A DNA stretch of 64,000 nt from Bradyrhizobium sp. NP1 (GCF_030378205.1 NZ_CP127385.1:4070001-4134000), one strand, 5' to 3'; shown: positions 42,472 to 50,900, counted from the first letter of the stretch. A program made the numbers and translations. Notes: generated from the letters alone by a model not told the origin.

Positions 42472-42621
42472 CTAAAACCCGCGCTCGGCGAGCAGAATGC
42501 AGATGATGAGCGCGAGCGTGACGGCGGCGACCGCAAGGCGCGCGGTCCAGCTGAAGCCGCGGCCGACCCACCACAGCATCGCGCAGCACATCAGGACGGG
42601 AACGAGGATATCGAGCCGCAA
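42472..42621 (-). CDS. Two-helix membrane microprotein, 49 residues, TTG start
   Basis: Helix one (LDILVPVLMCCAMLWWVG), a short Arg-containing turn, then helix two (LAVAAVTLALIICILLA) and ERGF. AAAGGAGGG lies 5 bases before TTG 42621, a near-perfect ribosome-binding site, which supports translation despite the rare start. It is convergent with the GST gene. Function unknown. Confidence 0.65.
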   Translation of the reverse strand: MRLDILVPVLMCCAMLWWVGRGFSWTARLAVAAVTLALIICILLAERGF

Positions 42622-42936
42622 GCAGACCCTCCTTTCTTAGGTCACACGACCGCGTCGTTTATGACGTCTGGATGACGCACCCACACGTCAGAATCTGTGC
42701 AGTTGCACAAACTCTTTGCAGCCGCATTTGGAAGCGTTCAGCACTCGGCAAAAATATCATTCGAGCGTCAGCAAGCGTACCGACGCGGCCCTCATTCTTA
42801 TCCACACTTGTCCACAGCGGGGGGGCAGACATCCCGACAGCAGAGCCATCGTGGAACGGAGACGGTCTTGGCTGCCTCTCGCGGGACACGCCTGCCGACC
42901 GCCGAGTCGATAGCCATCGTTGTTGCGTTCAAAAGG
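42622..42936. other. Intergenic region upstream of the phasin gene
   Basis: 315 bases. It contains a 14-bp palindrome TGTGCA-GT-TGCACA (42696-42709) and TGC-rich bases next to it, possibly the phasin operator. No gene seen. Confidence 0.45.
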
Positions 42937-43389
42937 ATGATCCCAGTGAGTGAAGTCAGCGTGGAAGTTCAGGAGAATGCCAAGTCCAGGAACGGTGTCG
43001 AGCTGCCGCTGTTTGCGATGAACGAGGCGTTCCGCGGCTTGGCCCGCCAAGCCACAAACAATGCCAAAGACAACTGCGAACGCCTCAAGGAGGCGACGGG
43101 CGAGATAGCCGGCATCGTGCGGGATGCCTGTGTCACCAACGCCAAAGGCTCCGCCGACTACGCAAGCAGGTTGATCGAGATTTCGGGCCAGAACGTCAAC
43201 GCTGCGTTCGACTTCGTCACCCGGCTGCTCGATAGCACGTCGCTTGCGGAAACTGTCAGGGTCTCCACCGAGCATGGATGCAGGAATTTTGCCGCCGCCG
43301 TCGCCCAGAACAAGGAGCTGTTCGAACTCGGCCGCAAACTTGCGACCGAGGCCGCCGAGCCGGCCAGGCGCGCCATGCCAAGGCGCTAG
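42937..43389 (+). CDS. Phasin family protein
   Basis: 150 residues. Helical phasin-2 pattern: FAMNEAFRGLARQATNNAKD, VTNAKGSADYASRLIEISGQ, NVNAAFDFVTRLLDSTSLAE, VAQNKELFELGRKLATEAAE. Phasins coat polyhydroxybutyrate granules and affect their size. The frame runs further upstream, but ATG 42937 (MIPVSEVSVEVQ) starts the family region. Confidence 0.85.
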   Translation: MIPVSEVSVEVQENAKSRNGVELPLFAMNEAFRGLARQATNNAKDNCERLKEATGEIAGIVRDACVTNAKGSADYASRLIEISGQNVNAAFDFVTRLLDSTSLAETVRVSTEHGCRNFAAAVAQNKELFELGRKLATEAAEPARRAMPRR

Positions 43390-43505
43390 AGAGCGCCTGA
43401 CCAAGCAATCACCACCGCCCGAGGGACGGCTGGGCCAAACGCTCCGAAGAAGCGTGGCCCAGCCGCGGCGGGCGGGCCGCCGGCACAATTTTGGGGAGAA
43501 ACGCC

Positions 43506-43718
43506 ATGGGAATGGTGATGATCAAATGCCCGCAGACCGGGAGCGCAATCCCGACCGGCATCAACACGGACCGCGAGCGCTTTCAGCGCAGCACCGTGTT
43601 CTTTTCGCGCACGCTCTGCCCGGCCTGCGACGCCACGCACGAATGGTTCGCGCGCGACGCCTGGGTCTATGAACCGATCCCGGTGAGGTCAGGATCGCGT
43701 GCCCCGGGTGCTTTGTGA
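43506..43718 (+). CDS. Small CxxC protein
   Basis: 70 residues: MGMVMIKCPQTGSAIPTGIN, FFSRTLCPACDATHEWFARD. The single N-terminal Cys with CPAC and His could form a zinc ribbon. GGGGAG lies upstream of ATG 43506. The 3' end overlaps the convergent Crp gene by 52 bases. Confidence 0.75.
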   Translation: MGMVMIKCPQTGSAIPTGINTDRERFQRSTVFFSRTLCPACDATHEWFARDAWVYEPIPVRSGSRAPGAL

Positions 43719-44455
43719 CCGGATATCCCGTGAAGCGGGCCGGTTGGCCCCGCTGAGATGATGTCGTCGATCCGCTGGCGGAGCGCCTTGTAGCAGGGGC
43801 AGGACGCAGCCTCGAGCCGCGGCCGGTCGATCTCGATCTGGCCGCGCCGGTTGGCGCGGATCGCGCCTGTGCCTTTCAGCTTGTTGACGACCTGTGTCAC
43901 GGTTGGTCGTCGCACCCCGAGCAATTCCGCCAGCGCTTCCTGCGTCACCGGTAGTGCATCGTCCACCTCGACATTGTCGTGGAGATGCAACAGCCAGCGC
44001 GCCATGCGAGCATCGACGGAATGCAGCGCGTTGCAGGCGGCGACGTGCTGCAGTTGCGTCATCAGTGTGCGCGTATAGACCTCTATGATCCCGGCGATCG
44101 GCACGCTGCGCTGCAGCGCCGCCTGGAAGCGGGCCGGTGAAATCTGCCATGCCGTGCCGGGGAGCCGCACCACCGCTGTGACAGGGGACGGCATCGATAC
44201 GAGCGCGGCCACCAGGCCCGAAGCGCCATCCTTGCCGACCACGGCGGTGGCCACCGCTTCTCCGTCGGGCATGTCCATGACCAAGGCGATCAAGCCGCTG
44301 CAAGGGAAATGGATCTGCTCGAACGGCTCGCCCGAATGCACCAGCACGGCGTCACGCTCGAGGCGCATTTGGCGCAGATGAGGCGCAAGGAGATCGAAGT
44401 CGGCTTGCGGCAACGCAGCTAACAAGCGGTTACCGATGCGGCTCGGGTGCTCCAT
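43667..44455 (-). CDS. Crp/Fnr family transcriptional regulator
   Basis: 262 residues. An N-terminal cyclic-nucleotide-binding fold (VHSGEPFEQIHFPCSGLIAL) and a C-terminal winged helix (LPVTQEALAELLGVRRPTVT, QVVNKLKGTGAI). The bases of a cAMP phosphate-binding loop are not conserved, and no Fnr-type Cys cluster is seen, so the signal is unknown. ATG 44455 opens MEHPSRIGNRLLAALP, usual for this branch. Confidence 0.88.
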   Translation of the reverse strand: MEHPSRIGNRLLAALPQADFDLLAPHLRQMRLERDAVLVHSGEPFEQIHFPCSGLIALVMDMPDGEAVATAVVGKDGASGLVAALVSMPSPVTAVVRLPGTAWQISPARFQAALQRSVPIAGIIEVYTRTLMTQLQHVAACNALHSVDARMARWLLHLHDNVEVDDALPVTQEALAELLGVRRPTVTQVVNKLKGTGAIRANRRGQIEIDRPRLEAASCPCYKALRQRIDDIISAGPTGPLHGISGHKAPGARDPDLTGIGS

Positions 44456-44659
44456 CGTGGAGACTCCCGCCGGAATGCCCGGGTCACGCAAGAACGACAG
44501 GCGCGCCACGGACGCGGCCTACACCAGATTGCGAGTTCCTTATGCCTTCCACATAGGAAAAGCGACGGCGCGGCCAAAGGTTCCAGTCATGACACTCGGC
44601 CGCCTTGCCTATAGCCGTGTGGCGCAACGGACCTTGCCCGAGTCGTGGGCGGCCCCGCG

Positions 44660-44914
44660 TCAGCGCACGAACTTGACGCCGACCGTCTTGCCGCGACGCC
44701 ACATCACCTGGCAAAGATGCCCGGTGCGGGCGTCGCGCGCCAGCGCCAGCCGCAGCGTCGCAGGCAACATCGCGGCATCTTCCACGGTGACCTGCGCGCC
44801 GGACGGCGAGATGTTGTCGACCACGCAGCGCCGCACGGCAAAGCCGCCGTCGAGCGTGATCCAGCCCGGCTGCCCGAAGGATTTGCGCGGGCTGCGCTTC
44901 TTGATTGCGCTCAT
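44660..44914 (-). CDS. PilZ domain protein
   Basis: 84 residues: RSPRKSFGQPGWITLDGGFA, CVVDNISPSGAQVTVEDAAM, GHLCQVMWRRGKTVGVKFVR. The DNISPSGA motif is the core of PilZ, but the N-terminal RxxxR that clamps c-di-GMP is only loosely matched (KKRSPRK). Stand-alone PilZ proteins of this length are common in Bradyrhizobium. Confidence 0.85.
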   Translation of the reverse strand: MSAIKKRSPRKSFGQPGWITLDGGFAVRRCVVDNISPSGAQVTVEDAAMLPATLRLALARDARTGHLCQVMWRRGKTVGVKFVR

Positions 44915-45165
44915 CGGAGGCGGCTCCCGGGAATCAAGGCAAAGCGAGGCGCGCCGCCCCGGTCAGGCCGGGCGCGCTCGCTATATCCACCTACAGCCGC
45001 GCGGATTTAAAAACAGTTGCGATCCATCTGAAATAACGACGGTATTTGGGTTCCGCCGGCATCGTGGAAAGGTGCCAAAAACGCGTCCCCCGCGACTTGC
45101 CGACCCCGGCAAAGGCCTCTATACGTTTGCCCGGCCGCGGCAGCACCTTGCGGCCGATGGCTCTT

Positions 45166-45240
45166 GCTCCCTTCGTCTATCGGTCAGGACGCCACCCTTT
45201 CACGGTGGAGAGAGCGGTTCGATTCCGCTAGGGAGCGCCA
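45166..45240 (+). tRNA. tRNA-Glu (anticodon TTC)
   Basis: Acceptor GCTCCCT/AGGGAGC, anticodon stem CCACC/GGTGG with loop CTTTCAC, T stem AGCGG/CCGCT with TTCGATT, and encoded CCA at 45238-45240. It reads GAA codons. The gene-poor stretch begins just after it. Confidence 0.94.
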
Positions 45241-45423
45241 ATGGCCTCGCCAACCCTGGCGCAGAGGCGGACATCACCATAGGTCGGCATAGGGCCAAAG
45301 CCGCGTTTGGGAAGTGGGCCAGCCCCTTCTGGCCTACCCCGATAAGCGGACCGTCTCAGAGCCAGCCCGGACTTCGCATTAGCGCCAGAACCAGACCCAT
45401 GCAGTTCGGCAAACAGCAGTATC

Positions 45424-46398
45424 TCAATCGATCACCTCATCGGCGATTGCAATGAGGTTCGGGGGCACGTTGAGGCCGAGAGCCCTCGCTGTCTTCAGAT
45501 TGATGACGAGTTCATACGTTGATGGTTGCAGCACCGGCAGATCGGCTGGTTTGCTGCCTTTAAGGATCTTTCCGGTGTAGATGCCGCATTGGCGAAAACC
45601 GTCAGGAAGGTTGGCGCCGTAGACAATCAGTTCTCCAGCGTCGGCATACTGGCGCCATGGGTACATCGTGGGTATCGCGTGACGGGCTGCGAGCGTGACG
45701 AGCTGATCCTGCCGACTGACCAGAAACCCGTCAGCACTGATCACCAGTGCACCGATATGGTCTTGCGCCAATGTTGAGAAAACGCTCTCGATTTCCCGCT
45801 CGTTACTGGCGCCGACGCTGATCAGTTGAAGCCCAAGAGCGTGCGCGGCTGTCTGCAGATCATTTAACTGAGGTCCCGAATTGGGATTTGTCGGGTTGAT
45901 GAGTGCAGCGATCAACGTGACGTCGGGTATGAGCTCGCGCAGCAGTTCGAGGCGTTTCGCTCCTAGCCTGGTGAACATGAAAGCAATGCCAGTGACGTTT
46001 CCTGTTGGTCGATTGATACTCGACACGAGACCCGACACGATGGGATCGCTGCCGCTTAGGAAGACGATCGGGATCGTCTGAGTTCCGGCCTTCGCTGCCA
46101 ATGCGGCCGGCAGAAAATCTGCGGCTATGACGGTCACCTGACGGCTGACCAAGTCCGCCACAAGTGCCGGCAATCGATCGTATTGCCCATCCGCCGCACG
46201 CTGTTCGATCCTGACGCTTTGACCGTCAACCACTCCTGCCTCAAGCAAACCCTTGCGGAAGATTGCCGTGAGGGGCGGCGGAGGGAGCGACCCTTGATGC
46301 AGAAACCCTATTACGGGGAGTGATTGCTGAGTGCGCACGGCGCCCGGCCAAGCCATCACCGCGCCACCGATTAAACCAATGAAATCGCGCCGTCTCAT
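45424..46398 (-). CDS. ABC transporter substrate-binding protein (ABC_sub_bind family)
   Basis: 324 residues. A Tat-like start MRRRDFIGLIGGAVMAWPGA, then the family's typical LPVIGFLHQGSLPP, NPTNPNSGPQLNDLQTAAHA, LGLQLISVGASNEREIESVF and INLKTARALGLNVPPNLIAI. These are orphan receptors in Bradyrhizobium, often without adjacent permease genes, as here. Ligand unknown. Base composition is lower in G+C than neighbouring genes. Confidence 0.88.
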   Translation of the reverse strand: MRRRDFIGLIGGAVMAWPGAVRTQQSLPVIGFLHQGSLPPPPLTAIFRKGLLEAGVVDGQSVRIEQRAADGQYDRLPALVADLVSRQVTVIAADFLPAALAAKAGTQTIPIVFLSGSDPIVSGLVSSINRPTGNVTGIAFMFTRLGAKRLELLRELIPDVTLIAALINPTNPNSGPQLNDLQTAAHALGLQLISVGASNEREIESVFSTLAQDHIGALVISADGFLVSRQDQLVTLAARHAIPTMYPWRQYADAGELIVYGANLPDGFRQCGIYTGKILKGSKPADLPVLQPSTYELVINLKTARALGLNVPPNLIAIADEVID

Positions 46399-46925
46399 GG
46401 CATCCCCCGAAGGGTACGCTGGAAGCACCGACTGCGAGCTACTATGTCGCGGCCATTTTCGAATTGGAATGGGCTTTGCTTGAAAATTGCGTTCTCTGCT
46501 GGGACGGATGACGTCCGGGTTCGGTCACACTCGGAAATCCCGACCTTCGTGAGCACAGGTCCGATGTGCCCCAAGAGCTGACGCGTCGATGCCTCCCGGC
46601 GTCTCTTTGCGGCCAGCTCACTCTCGGTGAAGCGCACAGCAGTTTCAATTCGGCGGCGGCAGCTTTAGGCGACGAATTTTGAAGTAGCCTCGGCCGCACG
46701 CGCCAGAACCGTAGGTCCGACCCAAAGGGGACCCGTGTGCCCGGCACGTAACACAAAACGTTAGCGGCTTATCGATCGATATTGCGCAAGGGAGGTCGCG
46801 AATGAACCGGACTGCTTCGGTGAACTGGCTTTCCGCTGCTTGCGCGTTCGTCGCCGCCGCTGAGGCTGCTATCGCGTGAGGGGCCGTCTTGGCTATTGCG
46901 TGCCCTGCCTCGCGCTATCGGATAC
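46399..46925. other. Gene-poor region with dispersed repeat
   Basis: 527 bases. A 37-bp repeat at about 46517-46553 (GGTCACACTCGGAAATCCC, GACCTTCGTGAGCACAGG) recurs at 47640-47676. No reliable gene. Confidence 0.5.
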
Positions 46926-47483
46926 TCACCTCTTTCCGTACTCCGTGAATACGTAGTCGCGGTTCTGCACCACCGTGTGGCAAGCGAACCCGCACTTCGC
47001 GTCGTTTTCCTGCGGCGGTTTGGAGGCTGCGGTAGAGGGCTTAAACGTATCGGACGCCGCGTCATAGTCGAACGCGCCCCATCCCCATCCGCCGCTATCC
47101 GCGAACCTCTTGCTGTCCTTCACCATGAAATCAACGTCATGCTGCGTACCTGGCACGGATGGCTGACCGGGGTACGCCTCTTGCTTTTTCGGTGTCCAAT
47201 GAATTTTCGCCATTTTCGCGCCGTCCGGGAAAGGCTTGCCATTGCCGGGCACGCCTTCCTTATAGGCGTTGATCATTGCCGGATTCCCCACGATCACAGC
47301 AATAAGGCCTTCGTTCTCACTGATCGCGATCACAGGCCAATCCTCGTATCCCTTGAACTCAGAGAACGCGAGCCCATTCGGTACTTGCAAAGTGTACCTG
47401 TCCTGCGCGGAAATCGCGGCACCAGTTGCCAAGATGGCGATCGACGCTGAAATGCTGAGACTGATCAGCGAGCATTTTTTCAT
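46926..47483 (-). CDS. Cytochrome P460-like periplasmic protein
   Basis: 185 residues. A signal peptide, then the P460 fold pattern (GLAFSEFKGYEDWPVIAISE, EGLIAVIVGNPAMINAYKEG, FPDGAKMAKIHWTPKKQEAY, GWGWGAFDYDAASDTFKP). The haem attachment reads CGFACH, that is CxxxCH rather than CxxCH. P460 proteins oxidise hydroxylamine or related nitrogen compounds or have unknown roles. No partner gene is nearby. Confidence 0.85.
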   Translation of the reverse strand: MKKCSLISLSISASIAILATGAAISAQDRYTLQVPNGLAFSEFKGYEDWPVIAISENEGLIAVIVGNPAMINAYKEGVPGNGKPFPDGAKMAKIHWTPKKQEAYPGQPSVPGTQHDVDFMVKDSKRFADSGGWGWGAFDYDAASDTFKPSTAASKPPQENDAKCGFACHTVVQNRDYVFTEYGKR

Positions 47484-47704
47484 TGTCGCATCTCCCTCAT
47501 CGGTTTAGGGGCGTGTGACGATCAATGATCCGTTGTTAGAAATCGCTTCGTTGCATTGTCTTCCGAGGCTCAGGACCGCACCGCCGTTGCTCACGAAGAT
47601 CATGATTACAGCATAGCACGTGGATTCCGCGTCAGCCATGGGTCACACTCGGAAGTCCCGACCTTCGTAAGCCCAGGATCCGATCCGCAGGGAGCGCCGG
47701 GCGC

Positions 47705-47782
47705 CTCCTCGCGCTGCATCTTCCTCTTGAGCATGCGAAGCACCTGTTCGATGTTGTTGTCGCGGACGAACCTGCAAAGGCC
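47705..47782 (-). pseudogene. Ribosomal protein S21 (rpsU) fragment
   Basis: The minus frame reads FVRDNNIEQVLRMLKRKMQR, then EE, which matches the start of S21 (LVRDNNVDQALR, LKKKMQREG). After this the frame runs into the dispersed repeat, so about two thirds of S21 is absent, as is a proper start codon. A functional rpsU must lie elsewhere. Confidence 0.65.
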
Positions 47783-48181
47783 GGCTCCTGGCGGGTTGGC
47801 TGCCAAATCGACAAGGCCTGCGCGACAGCCAATTGTCGCTACAGCATTCGAGATCACGAGATTTGTCGATGATGCTACCGACCCGAGACGAGAAGACCGC
47901 GCTGGCGCATGGCTACAGATGGCGTCGGTCGGCGCGACGTGACCACGATGCGAGCGCTGACGTCAATCAACAGCGAAACGATTGCGCCTGCCTGGTCCAG
48001 GCATGAGGCTTCAGTTGCTTGCGATATCGTTCTCAAGCCCTGCGGCGCGAAATAAGCCGGCAATGCTCCTTGTAAAGGCCCGCGAAGAAGTATACATTAC
48101 CGATGTTCGATTAGCCGCTGTGCCTTGTTGAATGCGCCCGCGGGCTCCTTTTCCAAAGACATCGACGAAGTTGAATTTCGG

Positions 48182-48217
48182 ATCGCGTGATGGTCACGCG
48201 ATGTTGGCGCATGCGCT
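48182..48217 (+). promoter_or_regulatory. Structured 5' leader of cspA
   Basis: Hairpin ATCGCGTGA-TGG-TCACGCGAT (48182-48202) followed by the palindrome GCGCATGCGC (48208-48217), about 30 bases before the start codon. Cold-shock mRNAs often use such leaders as temperature switches; here that is inference. Confidence 0.45.
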
Positions 48218-48247
48218 GATATTTGCGCGTGCGTTTTGGAGAAGAGA

Positions 48248-48457
48248 ATGACGACAGGAACAGTAAAGTGGTTTAACGGCCAAAAGGGCTTCGGGTTTAT
48301 CCAGCCGAACGATGGTGGCAGTGATGTGTTTGTGCACATCAGCGCCGTCGAACGGGCTGGTCTTTCCGGCCTGGCCGAGGGCCAGAAAGTGACGTTCGAA
48401 ATCAAAACGGACAAGATGCGGGGCAAGAGCAGCGCCGAGAATCTCGCGCTGGCCTAA
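48248..48457 (+). CDS. cspA: Cold-shock protein, CspA family
   Basis: 69 residues, a single cold-shock domain: [52 protein letters not shown]1 (KGFGFIQ) and RNP2 (VFVHIS) are intact. It acts as an RNA chaperone. GGAGAAG precedes ATG 48248. A strong terminator follows at 48503. Confidence 0.95.
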   Translation: MTTGTVKWFNGQKGFGFIQPNDGGSDVFVHISAVERAGLSGLAEGQKVTFEIKTDKMRGKSSAENLALA

Positions 48458-48502
48458 GGCCCGTCGCGCCCTTTCCACGGATGTACTGGAACAGGCGCTG
48501 TG

Positions 48503-48533
48503 CCCGCTCGACCCCGAGGGTTGAGCGGGTTTT
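48503..48533 (+). terminator. Terminator of cspA
   Basis: 12-bp stem CCCGCTCGACCC/GGGTTGAGCGGG with loop CGA and one G-T pair, followed by TTTT. Confidence 0.88.
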
Positions 48534-48557
48534 CGTCGTGTCAGCACGGGAAACCAC

Positions 48558-48794
48558 ATGACCAGCAAGAAGTCGGGCGTCCCCTCCCCAGAAAGCGTGG
48601 CGCGTGCCAACCGACAACGGATTGCGTTTGAGGAGGGGCTGAAGGCAATGGCGGATATCGAACAGCAGGCTATTGCCGTCCGTCAGAACATGGCGCGTTT
48701 GCGGACCTTGAGAGAAGCCCAAGAGGCAAATGCGGAACTGACAGCTGGAGCACCGGCGCCAAAAGCGAAGCGCAAAAAACCCGTGTCTCGATAG
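48558..48794 (+). CDS. Small charged helical protein
   Basis: 78 residues: MTSKKSGVPSPESVARANRQ, IEQQAIAVRQNMARLRTLRE, ending in basic KAKRKKPVSR. Probably a helical hairpin or coiled coil. It resembles hypothetical proteins of Bradyrhizobium. No function known. Confidence 0.7.
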   Translation: MTSKKSGVPSPESVARANRQRIAFEEGLKAMADIEQQAIAVRQNMARLRTLREAQEANAELTAGAPAPKAKRKKPVSR

Positions 48795-48988
48795 CATCGG
48801 AGCGTCGCCACATACCGGACGCCCCCTTTCGGGAACAGGCGCGACGCAATTGTCTTCAGGCGGCGCCAGCACTTTCGCCGGCACAACCGCGCACGATGCC
48901 TGAATACGCGAGCGCGAAAACAGCAGCGAACGTCCGGGCGTTCGTATGCGAGGCCGAAGCACGCCTTCACGAAACGACGTGGCGCCGA

Positions 48989-49210
48989 TCAGGCCAAAGC
49001 GCGTTGCTTCTTCTTCGCGACTGGCTTCCGGCCGGATCTTGATTTTCCCACAGAAGGCCGCTCGCTGACACCGGCGGCGATTTCGCATGGCGGCGCCACG
49101 AGCTCCCGCTGGGCCTCGAACCAATGGGCGTCTGCATGTCCATGCTGGCAGCCGCCCTCGATCCACAGATGATAGGCACGTTCACGGATCGCCTGTTCCA
49201 GATCCTGCAT
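48989..49210 (-). CDS. DUF2934 protein
   Basis: 73 residues. IRERAYHLWIEGGCQHGHAD, then AHWFEAQREL is the DUF2934 motif (helix with AYxLWExxG...HWxxAExEL). The rest is a basic tail (SGRKPVAKKKQRALA). Such proteins are short and frequent in rhizobia, of unknown function. Confidence 0.82.
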   Translation of the reverse strand: MQDLEQAIRERAYHLWIEGGCQHGHADAHWFEAQRELVAPPCEIAAGVSERPSVGKSRSGRKPVAKKKQRALA

Positions 49211-49449
49211 CCAATCCTCCTGATCAACGCGCGCCCCGCATTCTTCGACAGAAGCGATGGGCCTGGATGATTGATGAAAGGCTAATCAAGGCTCGCTGAT
49301 TCTGCGAGCCGCAGCTTTGGGCGACCATGCTCATTTCGACGTCACGTCCATTGATGGCCTCCCCGGTTCCGGAAGCCGCGCCAGTGTTCCGCTCGGACGC
49401 GCTGATGAGCCCGACGACCGACGAAGGGGCACGCATGAAGTGCCGACGG

Positions 49450-49860
49450 TCACATCTCCGGAGAGTCGCAGCCGAAATTTCTTTTGGGGGTGCACGATCC
49501 ACCTTCGTCATAGCGGATCACGACGGGTCGATATTCTTCGTCGAATGTTTCGATCGAGCCGAGCTTCGGCAGCAACTCGTCGAGCGCCTGCGGGTTGTAG
49601 TACTGAGCCGCCCGCAAGGCGCTAAGCCACAACTCGGCGGCTGATCCGCTTCCATCGCAACATGGGCAGGCGGCGCGCAGCGCCTTTGCGGGATTGGCCG
49701 CCATCTGCTTGGCGTTCAGGAGAAACGACTCGGTATTGCATTTTGGACAGGGAGACGCGGCCCGGGCCACTCCCAATTGGGCCTCGCGCGATTTGGCCTG
49801 TAAAAAGCCGGCTATGCATTGCCATTCGCCGATTTGAACCGAACAGGGAGCCTGCTGCAT
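49450..49860 (-). CDS. Small zinc-ribbon-like protein
   Basis: 136 residues. CPKC and CPCC pairs about 30 residues apart (ASPCPKCNTESFLLNAKQMA, AACPCCDGSG) form a likely zinc ribbon. The C-terminal half (YNPQALDELLPKLGSIETFD) is helical and acidic. It ends 8 bases from the GntR gene on the same strand. No family recognised. Confidence 0.62.
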   Translation of the reverse strand: MQQAPCSVQIGEWQCIAGFLQAKSREAQLGVARAASPCPKCNTESFLLNAKQMAANPAKALRAACPCCDGSGSAAELWLSALRAAQYYNPQALDELLPKLGSIETFDEEYRPVVIRYDEGGSCTPKRNFGCDSPEM

Positions 49861-49867
49861 GGCTTCG

Positions 49868-50632
49868 CTAATCCTTACCAGCCTTGTTCTTTGATTTTGA
49901 CACCATCTTGGAAGCGCTGCGAGATCGATCGCCATCGGCCAAGGCGTGCTTATAGGTCGGCGCAAAGGAAATGGCGTCCCTGACCAGATCAAGATGCGCA
50001 CGCATCTGTTCCTGCGCGGAAGCAGGATTTCGCGAAGCGATCGCCTCGACAATTCTTTTGTGTTGCTGCCTGAAGGCGGCTCGATTGGGCGTCAGCATCC
50101 GCTCCCAAACGCTGCTCCAGGATGCTTGGCTGCGCACGTCGTTGACCGCGTCGAACAGCATGAGCAACAGGGAATTATGGGCGGCCTCGAAAATGCCGCG
50201 ATGAAACGTCGAGTCCCAGCGCGCGTAATTGGCGTGATTTGGCGAACCGTCCAGCTTCGACAGGCAGTGTTGCAAGTGCGCGATATCGTCTTCGGTGGCC
50301 CTGATGGCGGCGTGAAATGCGCCCGGTGGTTCGATGACCAGGCGAACCTCCATGACTTCCGCCGGGCTCGTCAGAGCGCTGGCCAGCACAATCGCGTTTC
50401 CCGTCTTTACCGGTCTGCCGCCCACAAAGGTGCCCTGCCCGACGTTTCGCCATAGGCGCCCCTCGGCTTCGAGCCGCGCCAACGCGGTGCGCAGCACAGT
50501 GCGGCTGACCTTGAGCTCCGCGCACAGATTGCGTTCCGCCGGAAGGCGCGTCCCGACCGGATGGTTGCCGCTGTCGAGCATCTTTCGCAGCGACCAGACC
50601 ACATCATCGGCTAACGGCACACACGTCCCCAT
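49868..50632 (-). CDS. GntR/FadR family transcriptional regulator
   Basis: 254 residues. An N-terminal winged helix (PVGTRLPAERNLCAELKVSR, TVLRTALARLEAEGRLWRNV, GQGTFVGG) and a FCD effector domain (VMEVRLVIEPPGAFHAAIRA, FHRGIFEAAHNSLLLMLFDA, QQHKRIVEAIASRNPASAQE) with metal-type His residues. It is divergent from an amidohydrolase gene. Two CCAAT-N6-ATTGG sites between them are probable operators. ATG 50632 was chosen; the upstream open frame covers the promoter region. Confidence 0.9.
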   Translation of the reverse strand: MGTCVPLADDVVWSLRKMLDSGNHPVGTRLPAERNLCAELKVSRTVLRTALARLEAEGRLWRNVGQGTFVGGRPVKTGNAIVLASALTSPAEVMEVRLVIEPPGAFHAAIRATEDDIAHLQHCLSKLDGSPNHANYARWDSTFHRGIFEAAHNSLLLMLFDAVNDVRSQASWSSVWERMLTPNRAAFRQQHKRIVEAIASRNPASAQEQMRAHLDLVRDAISFAPTYKHALADGDRSRSASKMVSKSKNKAGKD

Positions 50633-50679
50633 CAGGTCCAAATTCGACACGTTCGACCGCCTTGATGGCACAGAAAATA

Positions 50680-50695
50680 CCAATTTACAAATTGG
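50680..50695. promoter_or_regulatory. Candidate GntR operator 1
   Basis: CCAATTTACAAATTGG, a 16-bp inverted repeat with form CCAAT-N6-ATTGG, 48 bases upstream of the regulator start. Confidence 0.65.
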
Positions 50696-50868
50696 TTCAA
50701 TGCGCGCTCGCGGTCCGGCAGCATCGACGACAGCTGGACCATTTTGGCGATTGGTTCGTCCATATTCGCAAAAAGATCGCGGTATTACAGTATCTTGATC
50801 GAACTTACCGAACCGATTGACGCCAATTATTTGGAGGCTCAGTCTTACCAACAAATCATACATATAGA

Positions 50869-50884
50869 CCAATAAAATAATTGG
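50869..50884. promoter_or_regulatory. Candidate GntR operator 2
   Basis: CCAATAAAATAATTGG has the same CCAAT-N6-ATTGG form and lies 17 bases before the amidohydrolase start, just ahead of its ribosome-binding site. A related CCAATTATTTGG is at 50823-50834. Confidence 0.65.
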
Positions 50885-50900
50885 TTTGGAGGAAGCCCTG

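Larger units (their letters stand above)
47484..48247. other. Gene-poor region with rpsU remnant and cspA leader
   Basis: 764 bases. It contains the second copy of the dispersed repeat (47640-47676), a ribosomal protein S21 remnant (47705-47782, minus) and the presumed long 5' leader of cspA (about 48100-48247). No intact gene seen. Confidence 0.5.

Noticed and set aside
47689..47698. AGGGAGCGCC matches the 3' end of tRNA-Glu (45231-45239) and could be an attR site
   Set aside because: Only 10 bases match, no integrase is seen and such a match is expected by chance in GC-rich DNA. An island boundary cannot be claimed.
47875..48063. 62-codon minus-strand frame
   Set aside because: No ribosome-binding site, no recognisable pattern, and it lies in a decayed region.
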